From: Pontibacterium sp049603715
GTDB taxonomy: Bacteria; Pseudomonadota; Gammaproteobacteria; Pseudomonadales; Balneatricaceae
NCBI GenBank assembly: GCA_049603715.1
Contig: JBMYSW010000019.1
Span: 8,290 to 72,289, forward strand
DNA length: 64,000 nucleotides
Direction: 5' to 3'
In this document: piece by piece, positions 8,837 through 17,371 of the stretch
How the letters are laid out: every line of letters starts with the position of its first letter
Numbering within the stretch: the stretch's first letter is position 1
Made by a program: the position numbers and the translations under genes
The notes under the pieces: generated by a model
The model's database searches: none
What the model saw: only the letters and a program-made list of their open reading frames with translations
What the model was told of the DNA's origin: nothing

Positions 8837-9641
8837 CTTTATTACACCTAAAAGGAAGTTGATGGCCCATATCGAGCGCTGGCTTATCACATTCGGGGCG
8901 ACCCACGACTTTTGCTGGAACACCTACCACCGTAGTATGGGCCGGCACATCTTCGAGGACGACTGAACCACCGCCCACTTTGGCGCCCGCGCCCACTTCG
9001 ATGTTGCCAAAAATCTTGGCACCGGCCGCAATAAGCACACCTTCGCGAATTTTTGGATGGCGATCGCCGCATTCTTTACCCGTACCACCGAGGGTAACGG
9101 ATTGCAGAATCGATACATCGTTTTCTACCACCGAGGTTTCGCCAATGACGATGCCCGTTGCGTGGTCAAACATAACACCACAGCCTATGCGGGCGGCTGG
9201 GTGAATATCTACTTGGAAGGTACTACTCACACGACTTTGAATGTAGAGCGCCATGGCATGACGGTCATTTTTCCAAAGATAGTGAGAGATACGGTAGGCC
9301 TGCAGCGCATGAAAGCCTTTAAAATACAAAAGCACAGTCGAAAGGTTATCAACCGCTGCATCGCGGGTGCGAACGGCAATCAAGTCGTAACAAACACTGT
9401 TAAGGATACCAGGGTCTGCCTCTAGCGCTTCGTCGATCAGCTCGCGTAGCGTAACGGCAGGCATCACATCGTCAGCCAACTTAACCGCTAGTAGATAGGC
9501 TAAAGCTGATGCGAGGTCTTTGTGACCAATGATAATGGTATGGTAGTAGCTCGCTAAGAAGGGCTCTTTTACTGCCTCTTGGCGCGCTTCATCTTGAATT
9601 GAAGCCCAAAGCGCTTCAACACTGATTGCATCTGAGGACAT
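8820..9641 (-). CDS. cysE: Serine O-acetyltransferase
   Basis: Makes O-acetylserine from serine and acetyl-CoA, the first step of cysteine synthesis. With the ATG at 9641 the product is 273 residues, the same as E. coli CysE; a TTG at 9668 is a longer alternative. It has the N-terminal helical SATase domain and a left-handed beta-helix (DIHPAARIGCGVMFDHATGIVIGE, then HPKIREGVLIAAGAKIFGNIEVG). The C-terminal tail that binds CysK usually ends in Ile; here it ends in Asn-Glu after a polar stretch. The usual dnaJ-dapB adjacency is interrupted by this gene. Confidence 0.95.
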   Translation of the reverse strand: MSSDAISVEALWASIQDEARQEAVKEPFLASYYHTIIIGHKDLASALAYLLAVKLADDVMPAVTLRELIDEALEADPGILNSVCYDLIAVRTRDAAVDNLSTVLLYFKGFHALQAYRISHYLWKNDRHAMALYIQSRVSSTFQVDIHPAARIGCGVMFDHATGIVIGETSVVENDVSILQSVTLGGTGKECGDRHPKIREGVLIAAGAKIFGNIEVGAGAKVGGGSVVLEDVPAHTTVVGVPAKVVGRPECDKPALDMGHQLPFRCNKDDSNE

Positions 9642-9713
9642 AAACGTCTCATTCTTTGGGTGACTCAAATAAGTAACCCCACACCTAGGTGTGGGGCACT
9701 TGGTTAATTGAGG

Positions 9714-10835
9714 TTATTTTACATCCTCAAAAAACTTTTTCACTGAATCAAAGAAACCCGTTTTACGTGGGCTGTTTTTGCCACTGCCGCTTTCCATTTC
9801 TTCTTGGAATTCGCGCAGTAATTCTTTCTGACGGCTACTTAACTTAACCGGCGTTTCAACCACAACGCGAACAAGCAAATCACCTACTGGGCCGCCACGT
9901 ACCGACTTCACACCCTTCCCACGCAAGCGGAACTGCTTACCTGTTTGAGTCTCGGCAGGTACTTTAAGCTTCACGCGACCATCAAGAGTCGGCACTTCTA
10001 GCTCGCCGCCCAAGGTTGCGTCGATGATGCTAATAGGCACTTCACAGTATAGGTGCGTACCGTCACGTTCAAAAATTTCGTGACGCTTAATGTGCATCTG
10101 TACAAACAAGTCGCCCGCTGGACCACCGTTGGCACTGGCTTCACCTTCGCCAGACAAGCGAATGCGATCGCCCTCGTCCACGCCTGCAGGAATCTTAACC
10201 GATAGGTTTTTCGTCTTTTCAACACGACCATGACCGTGACACGACGGACAAGGATCTTTGATGACCTGACCAGCGCCGTTACATGCCGGACAAGTTTGCT
10301 GGAACTGAATAAAGCCTTGTGACATACGCACTTGGCCCACACCGTTACAGGTTGTACAGGTAACAGGCGAAGAGCCCTTTTTAGCACCAGTGCCGCCACA
10401 AGGGTCACAGTTCACTAGCGTAGGTATGCGAATATTCTTTTCGACACCACGTACCGCTTCTTCAAGCGTAAGCTCCATGGTGTACTGCAGGTCAGAGCCA
10501 CGACGAGGGCCTTGACGACCACCGCGCCCACCACCAAACATGTCGCCAAAAACATCACCAAAGATATCACCAAAGCCGCCTTCAAAGCCGCCACCGCCGC
10601 CAAAGCCTTGTTGGCCAGCGTCGTGACCATATTGGTCATAGGCTGCACGCTTTTGCTTATCCGACAAGACTTCGTAGGCTTCATTCACTTCTTTGAAGCT
10701 GTCCTCAGCACTCTTATCGTCGGGATTACGGTCTGGGTGATACTTCATCGCCATGCGGCGAAACGCTTTTTTGATTTCGCGATCATCAGCGCCTTTAGAG
10801 ACACCTAGCACTTCGTAATAGTCACGTTTAGACAT
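9714..10835 (-). CDS. dnaJ: Chaperone protein DnaJ (Hsp40)
   Basis: Co-chaperone stimulating the DnaK ATPase and delivering unfolded substrates. The 373-residue protein has a J domain (1-70, HPD at residues 33-35), a Gly/Phe-rich linker (about 72-115), four CxxCxGxG zinc repeats (about 138-205), and two beta-barrel substrate domains. It lies 163 bases after dnaK and belongs to the grpE-dnaK-dnaJ heat-shock group. Confidence 0.98.
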   Translation of the reverse strand: MSKRDYYEVLGVSKGADDREIKKAFRRMAMKYHPDRNPDDKSAEDSFKEVNEAYEVLSDKQKRAAYDQYGHDAGQQGFGGGGGFEGGFGDIFGDVFGDMFGGGRGGRQGPRRGSDLQYTMELTLEEAVRGVEKNIRIPTLVNCDPCGGTGAKKGSSPVTCTTCNGVGQVRMSQGFIQFQQTCPACNGAGQVIKDPCPSCHGHGRVEKTKNLSVKIPAGVDEGDRIRLSGEGEASANGGPAGDLFVQMHIKRHEIFERDGTHLYCEVPISIIDATLGGELEVPTLDGRVKLKVPAETQTGKQFRLRGKGVKSVRGGPVGDLLVRVVVETPVKLSSRQKELLREFQEEMESGSGKNSPRKTGFFDSVKKFFEDVK

Positions 10836-10998
10836 AGTTACTCTGTTAATACATTGGCTTATTTAAAGCGAGTTAGTGTAAAGCGACTCGCTAATATTCA
10901 TAAATGGCAGAGACAAGAACGCGGGCATAGTGCCCGCGAAGCCTTGTGGCACTGCAAAGCGATAGCAAAGCAGTGCATTTTGCAGGCGAAGTAATCGC
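10836..10998 (-). other. dnaK-dnaJ intergenic region with three inverted repeats
   Basis: Three hairpins lie in this 163-base gap on the dnaK-dnaJ transcript: CACTGC/GCAGTG (10950-10955 with 10970-10975), GCGGGCA-TAG-TGCCCGC (10921-10937) and AGCGAGT/ACTCGCT (10867-10873 with 10886-10892). None is followed by a long T-run, so they look like processing or attenuation structures that could lower dnaJ relative to dnaK rather than full terminators. Confidence 0.55.
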
Positions 10999-12915
10999 TT
11001 ACTTCTTGTCGTCTTTCACTTCTTCGAACTCAGCATCTACCACATCGTCAGCTGCGTTATCAGCTTGCGCGCCTTCGCCCGCTTCTGCTTGCTGAGCTGC
11101 ATCAGCGTACATCTTCTGAGCAACACCAGAGATCGCTTCAGTCAATGCTTCAGACTTAGCTTCGATTTCAGCTTTGTCGTCGCCTTTAAGTGCAGTTTCT
11201 AGCGCTTCGATCGCTGCATTGATCGCAGTTTTCTCTTCTTCAGTCGCTTTGTCGCCCGCTTCTTCAAGTGTTTTACGAGCAGAGTGTACAAGTGCGTCAC
11301 CTTGGTTGCGTACTTGCATTAGCTCTTCAAACTTCTTGTCTTCTTCAGCGTGAGCTTCAGCGTCGCGAACCATTTGCTCGATCTCGTCATCGCTCAAACC
11401 AGAAGAGGCTTTGATTACGATAGACTGCTCTTTACCCGTCGCCTTGTCTTTAGCAGACACGTTTAGGATGCCGTTAGCGTCCAAGTCGAAGGTTACTTCG
11501 ATTTGTGGCATACCGCGCTGTGCTGGCGGAATGTCTGCCAAGTCGAAACGACCAAGAGACTTGTTTTGTGCCGCTTGCTTACGCTCACCCTGTACAACGT
11601 GGATGGTTACTGCAGTTTGGTTGTCATCAGCAGTAGAGAAGATTTGCGACTTCTTAGTTGGAATCGTAGAGTTCTTCTCGATAAGCGGAGTCGCAACACC
11701 ACCCATAGTTTCGATACCCAGTGTTAGTGGCGTAACGTCTAGTAGTAGAACGTCTTTCACGTCACCAGAAAGTACCGCACCTTGAATCGCCGCACCCATT
11801 GCAACCGCTTCATCTGGGTTCACGTCTTTACGTGGCTCTTTACCAAAGAATTCAGCAACACTTGCTTGAACCAAAGGCATACGGGTTTGACCACCCACCA
11901 AAATTACTTCGTCGATTTCGCTTGCAGATAGGTCCGCATCAGCCAACGCCACGCGGCAAGGCTCGATAGAGCGCTTAACAAGGTCTTCAACCAAAGACTC
12001 AAGCTTAGAGCGAGTAATCTTCACGTTAAGGTGCTTAGGACCTGTTGCATCAGCTGTGATGTAAGGAAGGTTTACATCCGTTTGCTGAGCAGAAGAAAGC
12101 TCAACTTTTGCTTTCTCAGCTGCTTCTTTCAAACGCTGAAGTGCAAGTGGGTCGTTGTTTAGGTCGATACCGCTGTCTTTCTTGAATTCATTTACCAAGA
12201 ACTCAATCATGCGCATATCGAAGTCTTCACCACCTAGGAAGGTGTCACCGTTTGTCGCGAGTACTTCAAACTGGTGCTCGCCATCAACTTCTGCAATTTC
12301 GATGATAGAGATATCGAAAGTACCTCCACCCAAGTCGTAAACCGCGATGGTTTTATCGCCTTGAGACTTATCCATACCGTAAGCAAGTGCTGCTGCAGTT
12401 GGCTCGTTAATAATACGCTTAACGTCTAGACCAGCAATTTTACCTGCGTCTTTCGTTGCTTGACGCTGCGCATCGTTAAAGTAAGCAGGTACAGTGATAA
12501 CCGCTTCGGTTACGCTTTCGCCTAGGTAGTCTTCTGCTGTTTTCTTCATTTTCTTAAGAACTTCAGCAGATACCTGCGGCGCAGCCATCTTGTTGCCTTT
12601 TACTTCAACCCAAGCGTCACCATTGTCCGCTTCAACGATGTTGTAAGGCACCATTTTGATGTCTTTTTGAACCACATCGTCAGAGAAACGACGACCGATC
12701 AAACGCTTGATTGCGAATAGTGTGTTGTCTGGGTTGGTTACCGCTTGACGCTTAGCAGGCTGACCTACAAGTGTCTCACCATCGGCTGTGTAAGCGATGA
12801 TAGAAGGAGTAGTACGATCGCCTTCTGCGTTTTCGATTACTTTTGCTTTTTCGCCATCTAGAACAGCAACACAAGAGTTGGTTGTGCCTAGGTCGATACC
12901 AATGATTTTACCCAT
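10999..12915 (-). CDS. dnaK: Chaperone protein DnaK (Hsp70)
   Basis: ATP-dependent chaperone of 638 residues, the E. coli length. The nucleotide-binding domain starts MGKIIGIDLGTTNSCVAV, contains AVYDLGGGTFDISI (about residues 190-205), and is joined through VLLLDVTPLTLGIE to the substrate-binding domain and helical lid. The tail ends in a disordered acidic EEVKDDKK, the usual co-chaperone-binding end. It is preceded by grpE and its own sigma32-like promoter. Confidence 0.99.
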   Translation of the reverse strand: MGKIIGIDLGTTNSCVAVLDGEKAKVIENAEGDRTTPSIIAYTADGETLVGQPAKRQAVTNPDNTLFAIKRLIGRRFSDDVVQKDIKMVPYNIVEADNGDAWVEVKGNKMAAPQVSAEVLKKMKKTAEDYLGESVTEAVITVPAYFNDAQRQATKDAGKIAGLDVKRIINEPTAAALAYGMDKSQGDKTIAVYDLGGGTFDISIIEIAEVDGEHQFEVLATNGDTFLGGEDFDMRMIEFLVNEFKKDSGIDLNNDPLALQRLKEAAEKAKVELSSAQQTDVNLPYITADATGPKHLNVKITRSKLESLVEDLVKRSIEPCRVALADADLSASEIDEVILVGGQTRMPLVQASVAEFFGKEPRKDVNPDEAVAMGAAIQGAVLSGDVKDVLLLDVTPLTLGIETMGGVATPLIEKNSTIPTKKSQIFSTADDNQTAVTIHVVQGERKQAAQNKSLGRFDLADIPPAQRGMPQIEVTFDLDANGILNVSAKDKATGKEQSIVIKASSGLSDDEIEQMVRDAEAHAEEDKKFEELMQVRNQGDALVHSARKTLEEAGDKATEEEKTAINAAIEALETALKGDDKAEIEAKSEALTEAISGVAQKMYADAAQQAEAGEGAQADNAADDVVDAEFEEVKDDKK

Positions 12916-12986
12916 TTTTTTGAAACTCCGATTAACCTTAGCGGCCGCCTTAGCAGCTCGCTTAAAATTCTTAACTGGTTAATGTC

Positions 12987-13015
12987 TATGTGGGCCCGTT
13001 AGTGCAGTTTTCAAG
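12987..13015 (-). promoter_or_regulatory. Putative sigma32 (heat-shock) promoter of dnaK
   Basis: On the minus strand a perfect CTTGAAA -35 (13009-13015) is followed after 14 bases by CCCACATA (12987-12994), a partial match to the CCCCATnT -10 of RpoH promoters. Position about 70 bases upstream of the dnaK ATG is suitable. Confidence 0.6.
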
Positions 13016-13019
13016 GCCC

Positions 13020-13041
13020 TTTTTAGACAAAAATCTAAAAA
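13020..13041 (-). terminator. A/T-rich hairpin between grpE and dnaK
   Basis: TTTTTAGA (13020-13027) and TCTAAAAA (13034-13041) can pair in the transcript leaving grpE. The stem is short and A/T-rich, so it is at best a weak terminator separating grpE from the dnaK promoter. Confidence 0.4.
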
Positions 13042-13059
13042 AGTTACGCTATCGTGCGT

Positions 13060-13650
13060 TTAGCCTTGTGCGATCATAACCATCGCTGGGCGCAACAAAC
13101 GACCGTTCATTTCGTAGCCTTTTTGCACCACTGCCACGACTGTATTTGCGGCAACACCTTCACCACCTGGCACCATCGACATGGCTTGATGCTTCTCGGG
13201 GTCAAAGGCCTCACCTTGTGGGTTAACCTCAACCACAGCAAACTTTTCTAGGCTGCTTTTAAACATGGTCAGGGTCATTTCTACCCCTTCTTTAATTGCA
13301 GATACTGACTCGTCGTCGCCAAAGGCTTCAACTGAGCGCTCTAGGTTGTCTACAACCAAAATCATTTCGTTGGCGAACTTTTCTAGACCAAACTTGTGCG
13401 CCTTTTCTACATCTAGTTGTGCACGGCGACGAACGTTTTGCATTTCTGCTTGTGCGCGTAGCAGCTGATCATGCAGACCAGCAATTTCGTCTTTAGCAGA
13501 CGCAATTTTAGCGGCTAGCTCTGGGCTACCGTGCGTTTCTTCACCGTATTCTTCAACAGTCGATTCTGGCGCCTCGGCTTGTTCTGCCTCTTGGCTTACT
13601 TCAGCGGTTTCTACCACTTCTTCAGGGTTAGACTTATCTTCGTTAGCCAT
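13060..13650 (-). CDS. grpE: Nucleotide exchange factor GrpE
   Basis: Promotes ADP release from DnaK. The 196-residue protein has an acidic disordered start, a long coiled coil (about residues 45-90, IASAKDEIAGLHDQLLRAQA...), and the conserved C-terminal beta domain (MVPGGEGVAANTVVAVVQKGYEMNGR; RPAMVMIA). It is first in the grpE-dnaK-dnaJ set and divergent from recN. Confidence 0.97.
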   Translation of the reverse strand: MANEDKSNPEEVVETAEVSQEAEQAEAPESTVEEYGEETHGSPELAAKIASAKDEIAGLHDQLLRAQAEMQNVRRRAQLDVEKAHKFGLEKFANEMILVVDNLERSVEAFGDDESVSAIKEGVEMTLTMFKSSLEKFAVVEVNPQGEAFDPEKHQAMSMVPGGEGVAANTVVAVVQKGYEMNGRLLRPAMVMIAQG

Positions 13651-13709
13651 TGGAAAACTCCATAACCTTTAACGACCACCCATGCGGTCAAATATTTGCG
13701 TTGGCTTTT

Positions 13710-13737
13710 ATATGGGGTTTGCTGGCCACCTTTCAAC
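13710..13737 (-). promoter_or_regulatory. Sigma32 (heat-shock) promoter of grpE
   Basis: GTTGAAA (13731-13737 on the minus strand), a 13-base spacer and CCCCATAT (13710-13717) match the RpoH consensus CTTGAAA-N13-CCCCATnT almost completely. The site is 60 bases upstream of the grpE ATG. Confidence 0.82.
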
Positions 13738-13890
13738 AGTAAAGAAGCAAAAAGTTTTTATTTGAGTGATTGATAAATAACCAAGCATGCATTATAAATA
13801 CTGTATAGATAAACAGCTGTATATTTAACCATATTTAATATCCATTGATGCATTGCAATCATTAACGCCAATCGGCGATATGGGGGCCTT

Positions 13891-15549
13891 ATGTTAAGTC
13901 AACTTTCTATTCAAGACTTTGCCATTGTTGACCAACTCGACCTAGACCTTACTAAAGGGATGACCGTAGTAAGCGGTGAAACCGGTGCGGGTAAGTCCAT
14001 TATGCTGGACGCACTTGGACTGGCATTGGGCAACCGCAGTGACAGCGGCGAAGTGAGATACGGCACCGACAAAGCGGATATTACCGCCGTATTTGACTTA
14101 ACCGACGCACCAGAGGCTAAAGCATGGTTGGTGCAGCAAGAACTTGATGCGGGCGACGAATGTATTTTACGCCGCGTAATCACGAAAGAAGGTCGTTCAC
14201 GCTGCTACATCAACGGCCGCCCCAGCCCTATCGCCACGGTTAAAGCACTCCGTGGTTTTTTAATCGATATTCACGGCCAGCACGAACACCAACGCTTAAT
14301 GAGCAGTGAACATCATCGTGTTTTACTTGATGCGTTTAATCAAAACGAGTCTCTGCTAAGCAAAGTTCAACGCGCTTTTCGCCAATGGCAGAATATCGAA
14401 AAACAATGGAAAGACGCCTTAAACGCAGGTGAGCAACAAAACGCTCAAATCCAGCTACTCAAATATCAAATTGAAGAGCTAAACGAGCTCACCCCTCAGG
14501 ATGGCGAAGTAGACACCCTCGAAGCCGAACAAAAGCAACTCGAGAGCGCAGAAAACATTTTACAAGCAGGCCATTGGGCTCTGGGTTTGGCCAGCGAGAG
14601 CGACGAAGGCAACTGTTTGGCACTCATTAGTCAATGCCAACAGGCACTCGCCAAGTTGGGCGATATTCCGCAGCTAAGCCCTATTAATGAGCTCTTTGAC
14701 AACGCTCAAATCCAGCTCGAAGAAGGCGCAAACGAGCTCAGTCGCTATTTAGATACCGTGGACGTTAACCCCGCTCGCCTTGCCGAAGTTGAAAGCCGGT
14801 TGAGCGCGCTATACGACATGGCACGCAAACATAAAGTAGCGGTTAAAGAGCTCCCGCAGTTTTTGGCAGATCGCCAAGCCGAGTTAGCGCGCTTTGAAAA
14901 CGCATCAGTTGAAACCGCTGAGCTAGAAACACAATCAAAAGCAGCACAGAACCTCTTTTTTGATACCGCACAAAAGCTGTCTAAAGCACGCGAAAAGGCT
15001 GCTAGCACGCTGGCTAAAGCGGTTAACAAACAACTACAAGCACTGGGCATGAAAGGCGCCTCTCTGTCGGTTGCTCTCACGCCACTCGATACCGGCTGCT
15101 TACACGGCCTCGAAGCCGTCGAGTTTTTAATTAGCACCAACAAAGGCCAACCGCCTAAGCCGTTATCAAAAGTGGCCTCAGGCGGCGAGCTATCGCGAGT
15201 GAGTTTGGCGATTCAGGTTGTTACTGCTGCGTCTTGTGCAACACCTACGCTCATCTTTGATGAAGTGGATGTGGGAATTGGCGGCGCTATCGCCGAGGTG
15301 GTGGGTAAGCTCATGCGCCAGTTGGGCGAGCGAGCTCAGGTTTTATGCGTAACTCACCAGCCACAAGTGGCCTCACAAGGTCACAAACACTTATTTGTGA
15401 GTAAATCATCGAGCAGCACCCATACGCGCACAAAAATCACACGATTACAGTCCGAACATCGCGTACAGGAGATTGCTCGTATGTTGGGTGGTATCGAAAT
15501 TACCAACCGCTCTCTAGAGCATGCGAAGGAAATGTTAGGGCAAATCTAA
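13891..15549 (+). CDS. recN: DNA repair protein RecN
   Basis: SMC-like ATPase acting in double-strand-break repair. The 552-residue protein has Walker A GETGAGKS (about residues 29-36), a central coiled coil (about 155-360), the ABC signature VASGGELSRVSLA and Walker B LIFDEVDVGIGG. The start MLSQLSIQDFAIVDQL is the family start. It is divergent from grpE and ends before a bidirectional terminator. Confidence 0.97.
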   Translation: MLSQLSIQDFAIVDQLDLDLTKGMTVVSGETGAGKSIMLDALGLALGNRSDSGEVRYGTDKADITAVFDLTDAPEAKAWLVQQELDAGDECILRRVITKEGRSRCYINGRPSPIATVKALRGFLIDIHGQHEHQRLMSSEHHRVLLDAFNQNESLLSKVQRAFRQWQNIEKQWKDALNAGEQQNAQIQLLKYQIEELNELTPQDGEVDTLEAEQKQLESAENILQAGHWALGLASESDEGNCLALISQCQQALAKLGDIPQLSPINELFDNAQIQLEEGANELSRYLDTVDVNPARLAEVESRLSALYDMARKHKVAVKELPQFLADRQAELARFENASVETAELETQSKAAQNLFFDTAQKLSKAREKAASTLAKAVNKQLQALGMKGASLSVALTPLDTGCLHGLEAVEFLISTNKGQPPKPLSKVASGGELSRVSLAIQVVTAASCATPTLIFDEVDVGIGGAIAEVVGKLMRQLGERAQVLCVTHQPQVASQGHKHLFVSKSSSSTHTRTKITRLQSEHRVQEIARMLGGIEITNRSLEHAKEMLGQI

Positions 15550-15600
15550 CGCCCCATGTCGATAAAAGTTGGCTCGGCTACCGATTAAACCGTAAAACGT

Positions 15601-15640
15601 AAAACGCCCCTTGCTACCATCGTAACAAGGGGCGTTTTTT
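15601..15640. terminator. Bidirectional terminator between recN and fur
   Basis: AAAACGCCCCTTG and CAAGGGGCGTTTTTT form a stem with a 12-base loop; A-run and T-run on opposite sides allow termination of both converging transcripts. Confidence 0.88.
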
Positions 15641-15681
15641 ATCAAGCACTTGCTTAGCCAAGCACTCGCAGTAAAGAAAAG

Positions 15682-16107
15682 TTACTCTTCTTCACAACCT
15701 TCAGCACAGACACCGTAAAGGTAAAGTGTACGGTCTGTCACTTTAAAACCAAGGTCGTTAGCGATTTCATTTTGGCGGCGAGTAAGTTCTGGGTCAGAGA
15801 ACTCACGAACCTTGCCACATTTAACACATACTACGTGGTCGTGCTGGTCATCACGAGTAAGTTCGAATACTGAGTGACCGCCCTCAAAGTGGTGACGGCA
15901 AACTAGGCCAGCCGCTTCAAATTGCGTCAATACGCGGTACACTGTTGCCAAGCCGACGTCTTCGCCCTGCGCCATAAGCAGCTTGTAGATATCTTCTGCG
16001 CTGAAGTGATCGCCCTCACCCGCACGCTCTAAAATTTGGTAAATTTTAACTCGTGGAAGAGTCACTTTTAAGCCAGCTTTGCGCAGCTCTTGGTTTTCGT
16101 TAGACAT
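15682..16107 (-). CDS. fur: Ferric uptake regulator Fur
   Basis: Iron-responsive repressor of 141 residues. An N-terminal winged helix (about 1-82) is followed by the metal-binding core HHFEGGHSVFEL and DDQHDHVVCVKCGKV; the C terminus has a second cysteine pair (CAEGCEEE). It is divergent from bamE with 95 bases between the starts, the standard fur-bamE layout of Pseudomonas-like genomes. Confidence 0.98.
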   Translation of the reverse strand: MSNENQELRKAGLKVTLPRVKIYQILERAGEGDHFSAEDIYKLLMAQGEDVGLATVYRVLTQFEAAGLVCRHHFEGGHSVFELTRDDQHDHVVCVKCGKVREFSDPELTRRQNEIANDLGFKVTDRTLYLYGVCAEGCEEE

Positions 16108-16202
16108 AATTTTTCTCTAAGTTGTTCGTCTTTAACCTACAGTGCTAGAATCAGCCCGTCTGTTAATATGTTAGCTGTCTATTTTAAAGAAGCATCATTT
16201 AT

Positions 16203-16529
16203 ATGTATAAACTTATTGCACGTCTCGCTGCCACTCTCGCGCTTACCGGCGCCCTTTCTGCTTGCCTTGGTTTCCCAGGGGTATACAAGCTAGAAATAGA
16301 GCAAGGCAATATTATCTCGCCTGAGCAAGTGAGCCAACTAAAGCCCGGCATGAGCAAAAGACAAGTCACCTATGTGTTAGGTTCGCCATTACTTGTCGAC
16401 ACGCTGAATCCAAATCACTGGATTTACCTTAGCCGCACCATCCAAAACGATGAAGCGACTGCGCCGCCCGTTAACCTATCACTTTACTTTGATGGTGAGC
16501 AACTCGTAAGTATCGAGCCAAGCGAATAA
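16203..16529 (+). CDS. bamE: Outer membrane assembly lipoprotein BamE
   Basis: Small lipoprotein of the BAM complex that inserts beta-barrel proteins into the outer membrane. The 108-residue product has a signal peptide with lipobox LSAC (Cys at about residue 21) and the SmpA/OmlA core LKPGMSKRQVTYVLGSPLLVDTLN...HWIYL. It is divergent from fur. Confidence 0.96.
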   Translation: MYKLIARLAATLALTGALSACLGFPGVYKLEIEQGNIISPEQVSQLKPGMSKRQVTYVLGSPLLVDTLNPNHWIYLSRTIQNDEATAPPVNLSLYFDGEQLVSIEPSE

Positions 16530-16565
16530 AGCGAGGTATCTCGCTAAGCACCTGGCTCTCACAAG

Positions 16566-16595
16566 AAAAGGCGCAGTTAATCCTGCGCCTTTTTC
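16566..16595. terminator. Bidirectional terminator between bamE and rnfH
   Basis: GGCGCAG (16570-16576) and CTGCGCC (16583-16589) pair around a 6-base loop, with A-rich and T-rich flanks. The rnfH stop codon (16577-16579 on the minus strand) lies in the hairpin loop, so the last codons of rnfH form one arm. Confidence 0.85.
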
Positions 16596-16870
16596 TTTGC
16601 CTTCTCGGCCCGCTTAGCACGCGAAGCCTTAGGGTCTGCAATCAATGGGCGGTAGATTTCGACCCGGAGATTTTCTTTTAAAACTTCTTCTTTGGGTTTA
16701 GGAACCGCTTTACCAAACACACCCATCGGCACTGACTCTAAGTCAATGTCGGGAAAGATATTCGCGATACCGCTGGCCACCGCCGCATCGTAAACTGTGC
16801 AGCCTTCTGGCACTTCTACCGTCACAATACGCTGGTTATTAGGGAGGGCATAAGCCACTTCTACTCGCAT
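16577..16870 (-). CDS. rnfH: RnfH family ubiquitin-like protein
   Basis: 97-residue beta-grasp protein of the RnfH/UPF0125 family (MRVEVAYALPNNQRIVTVEVPEG...YDAAVASGI...MGVFGKAVP...RVEIYRPLIADPK). It sits next to ratA, the arrangement seen throughout gammaproteobacteria. The basic tail (RAKRAEKAKKKAQD) is usual. Its role is not firmly known. Confidence 0.93.
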   Translation of the reverse strand: MRVEVAYALPNNQRIVTVEVPEGCTVYDAAVASGIANIFPDIDLESVPMGVFGKAVPKPKEEVLKENLRVEIYRPLIADPKASRAKRAEKAKKKAQD

Positions 16871-16879
16871 GAGAGTCTC

Positions 16880-17311
16880 CTAGGTGTAAACTTCGTCAGC
16901 GCGTTTAACAAAGGCATCTACCATGGTCGACGCCACTTGGTTAAAAACCTTACCCATGGCCAACGAGGCCAGTTTATTGGCAAAGCTATAAGACATAGAA
17001 AAGTTAACCTTGCACGCCTCTTCACTTAAAGGAATAAACTCCCAGCACCCCTGAAGGTCTGAGAAGGGGCCTTCCATCAAGCTTAACGTCATTTTGTGTG
17101 GACGCTCTAAGTGATTACGCGTAGCAAAACTGTAAGAAAGAGCACCCTTGTGTAAATGCAAACGCGCTTCTAACAAGTCATCGCTCGATGAAATAATCTC
17201 GGCCGACTGGCACCAAGGCAAAAAAGCGGAATAACCTTCCACATCGTTCACTAACTCAAACATTTGCTCTGCCGTATGCATTACAAGTGCCGTGCGATTA
17301 ATTTGCCCCAT
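16880..17311 (-). CDS. ratA: RatA/COQ10-like START-domain protein
   Basis: 143-residue polyketide-cyclase/START-fold protein. In E. coli the homologue was described as a toxin blocking 70S assembly, while the mitochondrial relative COQ10 is a ubiquinone chaperone; either role is possible. Key stretches are VNDVEGYSAFLPWC and the terminal STMVDAFVKRADEVY. It precedes rnfH by 9 bases. Confidence 0.92.
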   Translation of the reverse strand: MGQINRTALVMHTAEQMFELVNDVEGYSAFLPWCQSAEIISSSDDLLEARLHLHKGALSYSFATRNHLERPHKMTLSLMEGPFSDLQGCWEFIPLSEEACKVNFSMSYSFANKLASLAMGKVFNQVASTMVDAFVKRADEVYT

Positions 17312-17371
17312 GACTACGCCTCTAAACTTCGGTCGCTGCGCATTATACGTAAAAGCGTATAAAGGTGCGAA

